From CBDFGE01 sp965247055 (lineage in GTDB: Bacteria > Chloroflexota > Dehalococcoidia > Lucifugimonadales > JAGWBF01), in contig CBDFGE010000002.1 in assembly GCA_965247055.1 (NCBI GenBank), positions 1-64,000 on the forward strand: a stretch of 64,000 bases of DNA, given 5' to 3'. The notes under the pieces were generated by a model. That model was not told the origin of the DNA, did not search any database, and worked only from the letters and a program-made list of their open reading frames with translations. Position 1 is the stretch's first letter. Every line of letters starts with the position of its first letter. Shown piece after piece: positions 7,586 to 17,449 of the stretch. The position numbers and the translations under genes are program-made.

Positions 7586-9181
7586 ATGAACACCGACAAA
7601 GGGATGAACGGCAACGTGGCGCTCTACGCACGGGTGTCCAGCAACCGGCAGGACGTGGACCTGTCCGTGTCCGCCCAGCTCAGGGCGCTTCGAGACTACG
7701 CGGAGAAGAACGGCTACGTCGTAGCGCGAGAGTATGTGGACGAGGCCGAGAGCGGGCGCATCGCCGACCGGCCCCAATTCAGAAAGATGCTGGATGAGGC
7801 CAGCAAGCCCAACTCTCCCTTCCATGAGATTCTTGTTTGGAAGTTCTCACGCTTCACCCGCAAACGGGAGCACGCCGTGGCTTTCAAGTCCATGCTGAGG
7901 AAGCGGGGTATCAAAGTCGTCTCCATCACCGAGCACGCCGACGACTCTCCCACAGGCAAGCTCATGGAGGCCATCATCGAGAGCGTGGACGAGTTCTACA
8001 GCGAGAACCTGGCCCAGGAGGTGACCCGAGGGATGCGGGAAGCCGCCATACGGGGCTTCTGGGTCTCCACCTACGCTCCCTTCGGGTACAGGAAGGTGTC
8101 GGTCCAGGACGGAGCAAAGAAGCGGCCCAAGCTGGAGCTGGACCCGCCGGCGGACTCAGTGATCCGGCGCATCTTCCAGATGGCCCTTCAGGGCAAGAGC
8201 ACCCTGGACATCACCAAGACGCTGAATGGTGAGGGCATCCCCACCTCAACGGGCAAGCACTGGTTGAAGTCCACTGTGCACCGCATCCTCTCCAACGAAG
8301 CGTATACAGGAACGCTGGTTTGGGGCGTCGATGCCAAGGACGGAGCGCCGCCTGTGCGGGTGGAGGACGCATTTCCCGCAATAGTCACCAAGCAGGAGTT
8401 TCGACGGATCACCCGCTCCCTTCGCTCCAAGGCCCCTGCCAGGGTCAACCCCCGGCGGGCATCCAGCCCCTACCTACTCAGCGGCTTGGTGAAATGTGAG
8501 AAGTGCGGAAAGGCGCTCACTGCGGCTGAGGCCAAAAGCGGCAAGTACAGCTACTACGTCTGCCACTCACTGCTGAAAAAGGGCAAGGGAACCTGCAAGA
8601 CGCCTCGCCTCAACTCCAAGCGCTTTGAGAAGCTGATGATCGAGCAGATTCGCGCAAACATCCTCACGGAAAGCAACATCCGGGACCTGGTTAGGCTGAT
8701 GGACGAGGAGATGGACGGGGTGGCTGCTGAGCAGCGGGAGAGGCTGGAAAACATCGAAGCGGAGCTTATCGAGGTGCGGCGGCGCTTGGACCGGGTGTGG
8801 CACGTCATCGAGAACTCGGAACTCGACATATCCGACGCCACCTCCCGCATCAGAGAGCACCGGGAGCGTCAGGAGAAGCTGGAGATCGCCGCAGAGGAGG
8901 CCAGGGCATTGCTCTCAGAGCGCCGGGCCGTGCTGGACAACGTGGACACCATCGCCGCCTTCGCCGAGGACATGAGCGACTTCCTGATGACCAGCGAAAT
9001 CACCGAATCGAGGGCCTTCATCAAGTCCTTCGTCAAGGAGATCGTGGTCAAGCCAGGAAAGGCGACGGTCTACTACACCCTACCCACGCCGCCGGACAGC
9101 CCGATAGGGGGCGGAGACGCCGCAGAGGTGGCTCTCCACGGCCCAGTAGTTCGCAGTTCAGTACACGTTGGTGGGCGGTAG
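7586..9181 (+). CDS. Large serine recombinase (integrase)
   Basis: A 531-residue site-specific recombinase. The resolvase domain (about 10-155) has YARVSSNRQ with the nucleophilic Ser and VWKFSRFTR; a recombinase domain follows (about 165-275, GYRKV to ILSNEAYTG), then a zinc ribbon (CEKCGKAL ... CHSLLKKGKGTC, about 300-345) and a long coiled-coil (about 375-460), as in phage and ICE large serine integrases. The ATG has GGGGGAGG about 6 bp upstream. The last codons (V-G-G-R-stop) are read from the 3' end of tRNA-Val, so the stop is supplied by the host attachment site. Confidence 0.93.
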   Translation: MNTDKGMNGNVALYARVSSNRQDVDLSVSAQLRALRDYAEKNGYVVAREYVDEAESGRIADRPQFRKMLDEASKPNSPFHEILVWKFSRFTRKREHAVAFKSMLRKRGIKVVSITEHADDSPTGKLMEAIIESVDEFYSENLAQEVTRGMREAAIRGFWVSTYAPFGYRKVSVQDGAKKRPKLELDPPADSVIRRIFQMALQGKSTLDITKTLNGEGIPTSTGKHWLKSTVHRILSNEAYTGTLVWGVDAKDGAPPVRVEDAFPAIVTKQEFRRITRSLRSKAPARVNPRRASSPYLLSGLVKCEKCGKALTAAEAKSGKYSYYVCHSLLKKGKGTCKTPRLNSKRFEKLMIEQIRANILTESNIRDLVRLMDEEMDGVAAEQRERLENIEAELIEVRRRLDRVWHVIENSELDISDATSRIREHRERQEKLEIAAEEARALLSERRAVLDNVDTIAAFAEDMSDFLMTSEITESRAFIKSFVKEIVVKPGKATVYYTLPTPPDSPIGGGDAAEVALHGPVVRSSVHVGGR

Positions 9182-9245
9182 TGGACTCGAACCACTGACC
9201 TCTGCGATGTCAACGCAGTACTCTAACCAGCTGAGCTAACCGCCC
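9169..9245 (-). tRNA. tRNA-Val (GAC)
   Basis: Cloverleaf on the minus strand: acceptor GGGCGGT pairs with ACCGCCC, anticodon stem CTGCG/CGCAG with loop TTGACAT gives anticodon GAC, T-arm GGTTCGAGTCC, discriminator A and an encoded CCA (9169-9171). It lies about 90 bp downstream of rpoC and its 3' end is the junction with the mobile element. Confidence 0.93.
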
Positions 9246-9333
9246 GCGTCATTCTGTGCCATTTGTCAGAGCTTTGCCGTCCGGGTAGACCATGTATATG
9301 GCCGCCCGGGGGCCGGCTTTGGCTGCCACCGGT

Positions 9334-12300
9334 TTACTCGGCGAAGATCTCGCCTTCTCCGTCGTGGGCCTCTTCATGGCCATTTTCATGCCGGATTTCT
9401 TGGGAGTCGGTGGCGGGCGCGTCGGGTATGTCGAACCACTGGCTCGAGAAGCCGTTGCCTTCCTGGCCAGGGGCTAGCTGCTTTACCTCAGCGGCGAAGG
9501 AGTCGGCCCTGGCGGGGATGAGCCTGCCGATTATGACGTTCTCTTTCAGGCCCAGCAAGCGGTCCCGCGCTCCTGTGACCGCCGCCTCGGTCAGTACGCG
9601 GGTGGTCTCCTGGAACGAGGCGGCCGCCAGGAAGCTGTCGGTGAGGAGGGAGGCCCTGGTGACTCCCAGGAGCACCGACTTGGCCGTGGCCGGCTCTCCT
9701 CCCTCGGCCAGCACCTTGGCGTTCTTATCCTGGAACTCGAACCTGTCTACGATCTGGCCCGGTATGAACTCGGCGTCGCCAGGCGTATCTACCTGCACAC
9801 GGCGAAGCATCTGCCGCAGTATCACCTCGACGTGCTTGTCGTGGATGTTTACCCCCTGAGAGCGGTAGACTTTCTGAACCTCGCTGACCAGGTAGCGCTG
9901 CAACTCTTCTTTGCCCCGGATTCTCAGGATGTCGTGGGGATTCATAGGACCGGCCGTGAAGGCATCTCCTGCCTTGACCATGGAGCCGCTCTCAACGAGG
10001 ACGTGGGCGGAGGCGGGGACCAGTTGCTCCCGCTCCTCAACGTCTTCCCATACGATGGAGAGGCTCCGGTCCCCGAGCTCCACCCTGCCGGCTATGTTTG
10101 CGGCGACGTCGGCGGGTGCTTGCTGCTCTCCCTCCTCGCCTCGGTCGGGAGGGGGCAGGGCGCGGGCCAGGGAAGTGCCGGCGGCCACCTGCTCCCCGTC
10201 GCTAACCAGGAACTGGAATCCAGTCGGCAGAGGGTAGTCCTCCCGGTACTCTTCCCGGCTGACGAGAGTCAACCGGCGCCCGTCGGGGTCGTCCTCCACC
10301 ACCACGACTCCGTGTATGTCGGCCAGCACGGCGTACCCCTTGGGGACGCGTGCCTCGAAGATCTCCTCCACCCTGGGGAGGCCGCTGGTTATATCCAGGC
10401 CGGCCACGCCTCCGGTGTGGAAGGTCCTCATGGTGAGCTGGGTTCCGGGCTCACCGATGCTCTGGGCGGCGATGATACCCACAGCTTCCCCAAGCTTGAC
10501 CGGCTGTCCGTTGGCGGGCATCCGTCCGTAGCAGTTTCGGCATATTCCCCGCCTCGCCTCGCAGATAAGGGGGGACCTGACCGACACCTCAGTTATGCCG
10601 GCCTCCACGATGGCGGCGGCCTGGGCTTCGTCGATCTCCTGGCCTGCGTCGACCAAGACCTCGCCGGTGCCGGGGTGGGCAATCGTCGCCAGGGAGATTC
10701 TCCCCAACACGGTCTCTTCCAGTGAGGAGACAAGGGGATCGTCGGGTCTCGCCTGAAGCGAAATGCCTTCGGACGTACCGCAGTCCTCCTCAAGGATGAT
10801 CACCTCTTGAGAGACGTCTATCAGCCTCCGTGTCAGGTAACCGCTGTCGGCCGTCCTCAGGGCCGTGTCGGCCAACCCCTTCCTTGCTCCGTGGGTAGAG
10901 ATGAAATACTCCAGGGCAGTAAGGCCCTCCCGGAAGCTGGACTTGATGGGAAGGTCTATGATACGTCCCTTGGGGTCGCTCATAAGCCCGCGCATCCCTG
11001 CCATCTGTTTGATCTGGGCGATGTTACCCTTGGCTCCGGAGACAGCCATCAGGGCGACGCCCCCGTAGCTGGCCAGGTCTTCGCTTACGATGATCTCCAT
11101 CTGATCACTGGCCTGGGTCCAGGTGGTCACAGTCCGCTGATACCGCTCCTCCTCTGTCACCAGCCCCTGCATGTACTGTTCCTCGTACTCCGCCACCTTC
11201 CGGTTTGCCTCTTTGATGATCTGGTCCTTCTTGGGCGAGACCTGTATGTCGTTGATGGCGATGGTCATTCCCGAGGTCGTGGCGTAATGGAAGCCCAGGG
11301 ACTTGACCCGGTCGAGTACGTTGGCCGCCTCCTGATTATCCAGCCTGCGATAGCACTCGGCGGTGAGGTCTTTGAGCGCCGATTTATTCATAAGCTGGTT
11401 CTTGAAGCGCATCTCCGGGGGCAGCACCTCGTTGAAGATCATTCGGCCCAGGGTAGTCTTCAGCCACCCGCTGGGCTGCTCAACGTCCCGTACGTATATC
11501 TCGGCTCGAATGTTCAGCACGTCCGAGTCGTCGGCTAAACGGGCCTCGTCGAAGTCTAGGAACCGCCTGCCCTCGCCCTTGGCGGCCGGCTCAACGTCGG
11601 TAAGATAGTAGCAGCCAAGCACCATGTCCAGGGTTGGGGCCACCAGCGGTTCTCCCGATGCCGGGGAGAGCATGTTGTGTACGCTGAGCATGGTGTCCTT
11701 GGCTTCCATCACCGCGAGCTTGGAGAGAGGTACATGGACCGCCATCTGGTCACCGTCGAAGTCGGCGTTGAATGCCGAGCAGACCAGTGGGTGAATCTGG
11801 ATGGCGCTGCCCTCGATCAGGACCGGCATGAAAGCCTGGATACCGAGCCTGTGAAGGGTGGGAGCCCGGTTCAGGAGTACGGGCCTGTCTTTAATGACAT
11901 CCTCGAGGATATCCCATACCTCTGGCCTAGCCCTCTCCACCATTCTCTTGGCACTCTTTATATTGGGCGATATGCCCAGGACCACAAGGCGGTGCATTAC
12001 GAAGGGCTTGAACAGCTCCAGGGCCATGCGCTTGGGCAGTCCGCACTGGTGGAGGCCCAGCTCGGGCCCCACCACTATCACGGAGCGCCCGCTGTAGTCC
12101 ACCCGCTTCCCCAGCAGGTTCTGGCGGAAGCGTCCCTGCTTGCCCCTCAGGAGGTCCGACAGGGACTTGAGCTTGTGGTTGTGGCTTCCCTGGATGGGCC
12201 TGCCCCTCCGGCCGTTGTCGATTAGTGCGTCCACGGCCTCTTGGAGCATCCTCTTTTCGTTGCGAACTATGATCTCGGGGGCACCCAGGTCCAAGAGCCT

Positions 12301-13383
12301 TCTCAGCCTGTTGTTCCGGTTGATGACCCGCCGGTACAGGTCGTTGAGGTCGCTGGTGGCGAACCTTCCGCCGTCGAGCTGAACCATGGGGCGAAGGTCT
12401 GGAGGGAGCACCGGCAGCACAGTCAGGATCATCCACTCGGGCTTGTTACCGCTCCTGCGAAAGTCCTCAACTACCCGCAGCCTCTTTATTGCCTTCTTGC
12501 GGCGTTGGCCCGAGGTAGAGCGCACCTCCAGGAGTAGCTGCTCCCTCAGGGCTTCCAGGTTTGTCTGACGGAGGATCTCCAGAACCCCCTCTGCTCCCAT
12601 CATGGCCTTGAAGAAGCCGCCGAAGTACTCCTTCAGCTCGCGGTGACGGCTTTCGGCGATGAGCTTGCAGACTCGCAGGTCCTCCAGCTCGTCGATCCTG
12701 GTCTGCATCTCTTCGTGGAGCTTGGCTTCCCCCTGCGCCAGCTTGCCCCGGAGGGCGTCAATCTCCGCCTCGGTGGCGATCCGTTCCTGCTCCAGCTCTT
12801 CTTCGCTCTTGGAGTCGGCCGAGGCCTCGAACCTCTGCCTTAACTCGCTGATGGCTTCCTCGGTGGCCCGCTGCCGCTTTTCCACCTCGTCCTCTTCGAG
12901 CTTCCTCCGTTCCTCCTGGATGGCGTTCTTCCTCGCCTCGTCATCCACAGATACGACGATGTGTTGGGCGAAGTAGAGTACTCGTTCCAGGTTCCTGGGG
13001 GACAGGTCCAAAAGGAGGCCCAGGCGGCTGGGGGTTCCCTTGCTGAACCATATGTGCGCTACCGGGGAGGCAAGGCTAATGTGGCCCATTCGTTCCCTTC
13101 GGACCTTGGAGCGGGTAACCTCCACGCCGCAACGGTCGCAGACCACGCCTCGGTAGCGGATTCGCTTGTACTTGCCACAGAAGCATTCCCAGTCCTTGGT
13201 GGGACCGAAGACACGCTCGCAGAAGAGGCCATCCTTCTCGGGGCGCAAGGTACGATAGTTTATGGTCTCGGGCTTGGTAATTTCCCCGTGAGACCAGCTG
13301 CGGACCTGCTCGGGGGACGCAATTGAAATCCTTATCGCGTTAAAGTTGGTAGCCTGGGTATCCGTCCTGTCTGGCATAGTCAT
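9334..13383 (-). CDS. rpoC: RNA polymerase beta-prime subunit
   Basis: A 1349-residue largest subunit of RNA polymerase. The N-terminal zinc site CFCGKYKRIRYRGVVCDRCG lies at about residues 68-90, and the catalytic Mg-binding NADFDGDQMAVH at about 540-551. The second zinc site (CGTSEG ... CEARRGICRNCYG) and trigger-loop region (GEAVGIIAAQSIGEPGTQLT) follow, about 870-980. A coiled-coil rich in Glu (about 150-235) precedes the clamp. It starts 14 bp after rpoB, so the two are one operon. An ATG two codons later is also possible. Length and order match free-standing bacterial RpoC. Confidence 0.98.
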   Translation of the reverse strand: MTMPDRTDTQATNFNAIRISIASPEQVRSWSHGEITKPETINYRTLRPEKDGLFCERVFGPTKDWECFCGKYKRIRYRGVVCDRCGVEVTRSKVRRERMGHISLASPVAHIWFSKGTPSRLGLLLDLSPRNLERVLYFAQHIVVSVDDEARKNAIQEERRKLEEDEVEKRQRATEEAISELRQRFEASADSKSEEELEQERIATEAEIDALRGKLAQGEAKLHEEMQTRIDELEDLRVCKLIAESRHRELKEYFGGFFKAMMGAEGVLEILRQTNLEALREQLLLEVRSTSGQRRKKAIKRLRVVEDFRRSGNKPEWMILTVLPVLPPDLRPMVQLDGGRFATSDLNDLYRRVINRNNRLRRLLDLGAPEIIVRNEKRMLQEAVDALIDNGRRGRPIQGSHNHKLKSLSDLLRGKQGRFRQNLLGKRVDYSGRSVIVVGPELGLHQCGLPKRMALELFKPFVMHRLVVLGISPNIKSAKRMVERARPEVWDILEDVIKDRPVLLNRAPTLHRLGIQAFMPVLIEGSAIQIHPLVCSAFNADFDGDQMAVHVPLSKLAVMEAKDTMLSVHNMLSPASGEPLVAPTLDMVLGCYYLTDVEPAAKGEGRRFLDFDEARLADDSDVLNIRAEIYVRDVEQPSGWLKTTLGRMIFNEVLPPEMRFKNQLMNKSALKDLTAECYRRLDNQEAANVLDRVKSLGFHYATTSGMTIAINDIQVSPKKDQIIKEANRKVAEYEEQYMQGLVTEEERYQRTVTTWTQASDQMEIIVSEDLASYGGVALMAVSGAKGNIAQIKQMAGMRGLMSDPKGRIIDLPIKSSFREGLTALEYFISTHGARKGLADTALRTADSGYLTRRLIDVSQEVIILEEDCGTSEGISLQARPDDPLVSSLEETVLGRISLATIAHPGTGEVLVDAGQEIDEAQAAAIVEAGITEVSVRSPLICEARRGICRNCYGRMPANGQPVKLGEAVGIIAAQSIGEPGTQLTMRTFHTGGVAGLDITSGLPRVEEIFEARVPKGYAVLADIHGVVVVEDDPDGRRLTLVSREEYREDYPLPTGFQFLVSDGEQVAAGTSLARALPPPDRGEEGEQQAPADVAANIAGRVELGDRSLSIVWEDVEEREQLVPASAHVLVESGSMVKAGDAFTAGPMNPHDILRIRGKEELQRYLVSEVQKVYRSQGVNIHDKHVEVILRQMLRRVQVDTPGDAEFIPGQIVDRFEFQDKNAKVLAEGGEPATAKSVLLGVTRASLLTDSFLAAASFQETTRVLTEAAVTGARDRLLGLKENVIIGRLIPARADSFAAEVKQLAPGQEGNGFSSQWFDIPDAPATDSQEIRHENGHEEAHDGEGEIFAE

Positions 13384-13397
13384 CCTTTCTTGATCTC

Positions 13398-16300
13398 CTA
13401 CAGGCTTTGTTCCGTCTCGAGGGAATGGGCTAGTTCTGCGGTCAGGGGGACCCGGTCGTCCTCGTTCAGGAGTTCCACCGACAATCCGAGGCTCTGGAGC
13501 TCCTTGAGAAGGACGTTGAAGGATTCGGGGATGCCAGGTTGATATACGTCCTCGCCCTTCACGATGGCTTCGTAGGTCTTGACCCTTCCGGCCACATCAT
13601 CTGACTTTACGGTGAGCAACTCCTGGAGGTTTTGGGCGGCGCCGTAGGCCTCCAGGGCCCATACCTCCATTTCGCCGAACCTCTGCCCTCCAAACTGGGC
13701 TTTGCCACCCAGAGGCTGTTGGGTGATGAGGGAATACGGACCGGTGGAGCGGGCGTGTATCTTATCTTCTACCAGGTGTATGAGCTTGAGCACGTAGATG
13801 TACCCCACCGTGACGGGCTGGTCGAAGGGCTGACCAGTTCGTCCGTCGAAAAGGGTCACCTTCCCAAAGGTGGGCGGCGCCAGCCGGTTCTCCCTGTGGA
13901 GCCTGACGGTCTCGTTCCTCAGCTCCTCGGTGCTCATTTCCGTGGTGTCCATCCCCACTTGTTCCCTCAGCCATATCCTCAGGCATGAGTCGGCGGCTAT
14001 ACCCGACTTGGAGTTGTCGAAAAGGGGTGCGGCGTCGTACCCCCTCTCCTCGAGCCACCGGTACACCTTTTCCATATCTATCTTGGGGGGAGAGCTCGAA
14101 GGGGTGGGGTCAATGGCGCCGGATTCCTGAGCTAGCCAGACTCTGGCTAGGGCGTCTTCGATGGCCGCATCCTTCGCCCCGTCGAAGACGGGGGTGGTCG
14201 CCCGGAAATTCAGTATCTTGGCCGCCCAGCCCAAGTGGGTTTCCAGTATCTGCCCCAGGTTCATTCGGGAGGGCACTCCCAGAGGATTGAGGATGATGTC
14301 CATGGGGGTGCCGTCGGCCAGGAAGGGCATATCCTCTACGGGGAGTACACGGGCTATGACACCCTTGTTGCCGTGTCTACCCGCCATCTTGTCGCCAATG
14401 GCTATCTTGCGCGTCTGGGCGATCCATACCCTCACCGCTTGGTTGACCCCTGGCGAAAGCTCGTCCTTGTGCTGCCTGCGCAGGACCTTTACCTCTATTA
14501 TCTTGCCCCGCTCTCCGTGGGGCACCCTCAGGGAGGTGTCCTTTACGTCGCGGGACTTTTCCCCGAAGATGGCCCGCAGGAGTTTCTCCTCCGCTGTCAG
14601 CTCGGTCTCGCCCTTGGGGGTCACCTTCCCAACCAGAACGTCGCCGGGTCCCACCTCGGCACCCAGCCGGATGATGCCGAATTCATCCAGGTCTCTCAGG
14701 CTCTCTTCGCCCACGTTGGGAATATCGCGAGTGATCTCCTCGGCGCCCAGCTTCGTCTCCCTGCTCTCTACCTCGTATTTCTCGATGTGGATGGAGGTAA
14801 AGTACTCGTCCTTGAGCAGGCCCTCGCTGATGATGATCGCATCTTCGTAGTTGTAGCCCTCCCAGCTCATGAAGGCCACCAGCACATTCTGGCCCAGAGC
14901 CAGCTCGCCGTGGTCTGTGGAGGAGCTGTCCGCCAGCACGTCCCCCGCCTGCACGATATCCCCCTTCTGGACCGTGGGCCGCTGGTTGAAGCAGGTGCCC
15001 TGGTTAGTACGCCCGAACTTGAGCAGCTTGTGCATGTGCGGCTCCCCTTCGACGTCCTTGACGATGATCCGGTCGCCGGTTACGGAGCTGACTACGCCGT
15101 TGGCCTGCGACGGGAGTACATGGCCGCTGTCCCGGGCGACCCGGCCCTCGATCCCAGTGCCGACGAGGGGCGCCTGCGGTCGCAGTAGGGGCACCGATTG
15201 CCGCTGCATATTGGAGCCCATCAGGGCCCGGTTGGCGTCGTCATGCTCAAGGAAGGGGATGAGAGAGGCGGAGATGCTGGTTATCTGCATGGGCGACACG
15301 TCCATAAAGTCGACCCTGTCCGGGGACTCCTCGGAGTATGTCTCTCCGACCCGCACCTCGACCCTGTCCGCCGCAAACTGGTTCTTCTTGTCGAGTACCA
15401 CGTTGGCCTGGGCGATTATGTACTGCTCCTCTTTATCTGCCGAAAGGTAAACTATGTCCTCGCTCCGTCTGGACACGAAGGGCCTGACCTGCACCATGGT
15501 CTCCGGCAGTGAGGTGACCTCCTGGAACTTCTTTCCCCGTAACACCTCTCGCCCCTTAGCGATGACCTTTCCCTCTTGGTCCACCACCTGTTCGGCGAGG
15601 GTGCGGCCCTCCAGCTCTGGATCAATGTTAGGAAGCGCTTTCAGTACGCGAAGGTAGGGCGACTCGATGAACCCCAGTGGATTGGTCTTGGCGTAGGAAG
15701 CCAGGGAACTGAGGAGACCGATGTTGGGGCCTTCGGGGGTCTCGATGGGGCATATGCGACCGTAGTGGGAGAAGTGGACGTCGCGAACATCGAAGCCTGC
15801 GCGCTCGCGGGAGAGGCCACCGGGGCCCAGGGCCGACAAGCGCCGCTTATGGGTCAACTCGGCCAGGGGGTTAGTCTGGTCCATGAACTGGGAGAGTTGG
15901 GAGCCGCCGAAGAACTCCCTCACGGCCGCCACCACGGGCCGTATGTTTACCAGGGCCTGTGGGGTGGCCTGATCCGGATCTATGAGGGTCATGCGCTCCC
16001 TTACCATCCGCTCCATGCGGAGCAGGCCCACCCTTATCTGGTTCTGCACCAGCTCCCCAACGGCCCGTACCCGTCTGTTACCTAGATGGTCGATGTCGTC
16101 GGTGCTGTCCTGTCCGTTGTTCACCTTGATCATGGTCCGGAACATGGATACCAGGTCCCTGCTCGTAAGGATACGCGTATTCGGGTCCTCGTCCAGGCCG
16201 AACCTGTTGTTAAGCTTGTAGCGTCCGACCTTGCCTAGATCGTAGCGCCTGGGCTCGAAAAATAGATCGCGGACGAGATTTCTGGCATTCTCCAGGCTGG

Positions 16301-17159
16301 GGGGCTCCCCGGGGCGCAGACGCCGATAAAACTCTATCTGGGCGCCGGCGATCTTCCGGGCCTTACCACGGTCATACTCCTGTGTCGGCCTGAGCCAACT
16401 CCAAAGAGACTTGACGTCGTCCTCTCTCAGATGGACGTCCTTCTCCTCCTGGAGGGGGTCGCGGTCCAGTGTGGTACGCATGTAGCGGTGGGTTTCGTTG
16501 GTGTCCACGTCCTCGAATAGCTCAAGGACCTCTTCCTGGGTGGCGATTCCTATGGCCCTGAGAAAGGTAGTGGCTGAAACCTTACGCTTTCTGTCCACCT
16601 TTACCGAAAGAATATCTTTGGCACTGGTCTCGAACTCTAGCCAGGCGCCACGGGAGGGTATTAGCTTGGCGGAGCACAGGTCCCTGTCGCTGGCGATGTC
16701 CCTATCCAGGACGAAGTAGGCACCGGGGGAGCGGACCAGCTGGCTCACCACGACTCTCTCGGCGCCGTTCACGATAAAGGTGCCGTTTGCGGTCATCATG
16801 GGGAGGTCCCCCACGAAAATCTCCTGCTCCTTTATCTCCCCGGTCTCCTTCATGACCAGCCGAGTCCTGATGTAAAGGGGTTCGGCATAGGTTATTTCCT
16901 TGTCCTTGCATTCCTCGGGCGAGTACTTGGGGGGACGGAAGTAGTGCTCAAGAAAGGACAGCTCGTATTTGGTGCCGGTGTAGTCCTTGATCGGCGATAT
17001 CTCCCTGTAGACCTCGGCCAGCCCCTCGGTCTTGAACCAATCGAAGGACTGGATCTGGCTCTGGATCAGGTTTGGAATGTCCAGTACCTGGGCGATTCGG
17101 GCATAGGACCTGACCTGGGCGAGAGGGGCAAAGTCGGCTCGGGACAGGGGTACTACCAT
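13398..17159 (-). CDS. rpoB: RNA polymerase beta subunit
   Basis: About 1253 residues, the second-largest polymerase subunit. The rifampicin-pocket region reads SQFMDQTNPLAELTHKRRLS followed by HYGRICPIETPEGPNIGL; the conserved GDKMAGRHGNKGV and the C-terminal VGYIYVLKLIHLVEDKIHARSTG region are intact. The frame is open upstream to 17210, but the ATG at 17159 is preferred because GAGGAGG lies 8 bp before it. No rplJ/rplL genes lie upstream; a strong promoter of its own does. All rifampicin-contact residues visible are of the susceptible type (Gln-Phe-Met-Asp, His, Arg). Confidence 0.98.
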   Translation of the reverse strand: MVVPLSRADFAPLAQVRSYARIAQVLDIPNLIQSQIQSFDWFKTEGLAEVYREISPIKDYTGTKYELSFLEHYFRPPKYSPEECKDKEITYAEPLYIRTRLVMKETGEIKEQEIFVGDLPMMTANGTFIVNGAERVVVSQLVRSPGAYFVLDRDIASDRDLCSAKLIPSRGAWLEFETSAKDILSVKVDRKRKVSATTFLRAIGIATQEEVLELFEDVDTNETHRYMRTTLDRDPLQEEKDVHLREDDVKSLWSWLRPTQEYDRGKARKIAGAQIEFYRRLRPGEPPSLENARNLVRDLFFEPRRYDLGKVGRYKLNNRFGLDEDPNTRILTSRDLVSMFRTMIKVNNGQDSTDDIDHLGNRRVRAVGELVQNQIRVGLLRMERMVRERMTLIDPDQATPQALVNIRPVVAAVREFFGGSQLSQFMDQTNPLAELTHKRRLSALGPGGLSRERAGFDVRDVHFSHYGRICPIETPEGPNIGLLSSLASYAKTNPLGFIESPYLRVLKALPNIDPELEGRTLAEQVVDQEGKVIAKGREVLRGKKFQEVTSLPETMVQVRPFVSRRSEDIVYLSADKEEQYIIAQANVVLDKKNQFAADRVEVRVGETYSEESPDRVDFMDVSPMQITSISASLIPFLEHDDANRALMGSNMQRQSVPLLRPQAPLVGTGIEGRVARDSGHVLPSQANGVVSSVTGDRIIVKDVEGEPHMHKLLKFGRTNQGTCFNQRPTVQKGDIVQAGDVLADSSSTDHGELALGQNVLVAFMSWEGYNYEDAIIISEGLLKDEYFTSIHIEKYEVESRETKLGAEEITRDIPNVGEESLRDLDEFGIIRLGAEVGPGDVLVGKVTPKGETELTAEEKLLRAIFGEKSRDVKDTSLRVPHGERGKIIEVKVLRRQHKDELSPGVNQAVRVWIAQTRKIAIGDKMAGRHGNKGVIARVLPVEDMPFLADGTPMDIILNPLGVPSRMNLGQILETHLGWAAKILNFRATTPVFDGAKDAAIEDALARVWLAQESGAIDPTPSSSPPKIDMEKVYRWLEERGYDAAPLFDNSKSGIAADSCLRIWLREQVGMDTTEMSTEELRNETVRLHRENRLAPPTFGKVTLFDGRTGQPFDQPVTVGYIYVLKLIHLVEDKIHARSTGPYSLITQQPLGGKAQFGGQRFGEMEVWALEAYGAAQNLQELLTVKSDDVAGRVKTYEAIVKGEDVYQPGIPESFNVLLKELQSLGLSVELLNEDDRVPLTAELAHSLETEQSL

Positions 17160-17282
17160 GCGGTGGCCCTCCTCAGGCACGAAGTTATCTAAGGACCTAT
17201 GACAGGGCAAAAGTAGGCTAGGGACCCGAAGATGCGTGAGGAATAGGAATATCTCGTCCGATGAGGCATATTGCGAACCTTT

Positions 17283-17310
17283 ATTATACCGGAGTTTCCC
17301 ATATTGTCAA
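17283..17310 (-). promoter_or_regulatory. rpoBC promoter
   Basis: Minus strand TTGACA (17305-17310), 16-bp spacer, TATAAT (17283-17288): both hexamers match the sigma-70 consensus. The predicted start leaves about 115 nt before the rpoB ATG. Confidence 0.85.
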
Positions 17311-17449
17311 GGGTCGTGCCACGCGAAAACATGCGAAAGGAGCTTTTGGGGGGCGATGGCAGGCAGGGTCCGGGGCTTCTTGACCGGACCCTGCCTGAGT
17401 GGGAGAATTGGACAGGCGTCTAGTGATGCGCTCAGGAGGTCAAACCGGC

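Larger units (their letters stand above)
1..9181. mobile_element. Right part of an integrated conjugative/mobilisable element
   Basis: Seen: a run of genes typical of mobile DNA (coupling-protein-type ATPase, replication-relaxation-like protein, DUF3800 protein, several small HTH regulators, ImmR/ImmA-like pair, large serine recombinase) that stops at the 3' end of a tRNA-Val gene. The recombinase reading frame ends inside that tRNA. Inference: the element integrated at the tRNA 3' end and its other end lies left of the window. No repeat of the tRNA 3' end is seen elsewhere in the first 9 kb. ICE versus integrated plasmid cannot be decided because the left end is missing. Confidence 0.75.

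Noticed and set aside
9832..15657. Many plus-strand frames up to 317 residues opposite rpoC and rpoB
   Set aside because: All are antisense to highly conserved polymerase genes and show no motif or ribosome site.
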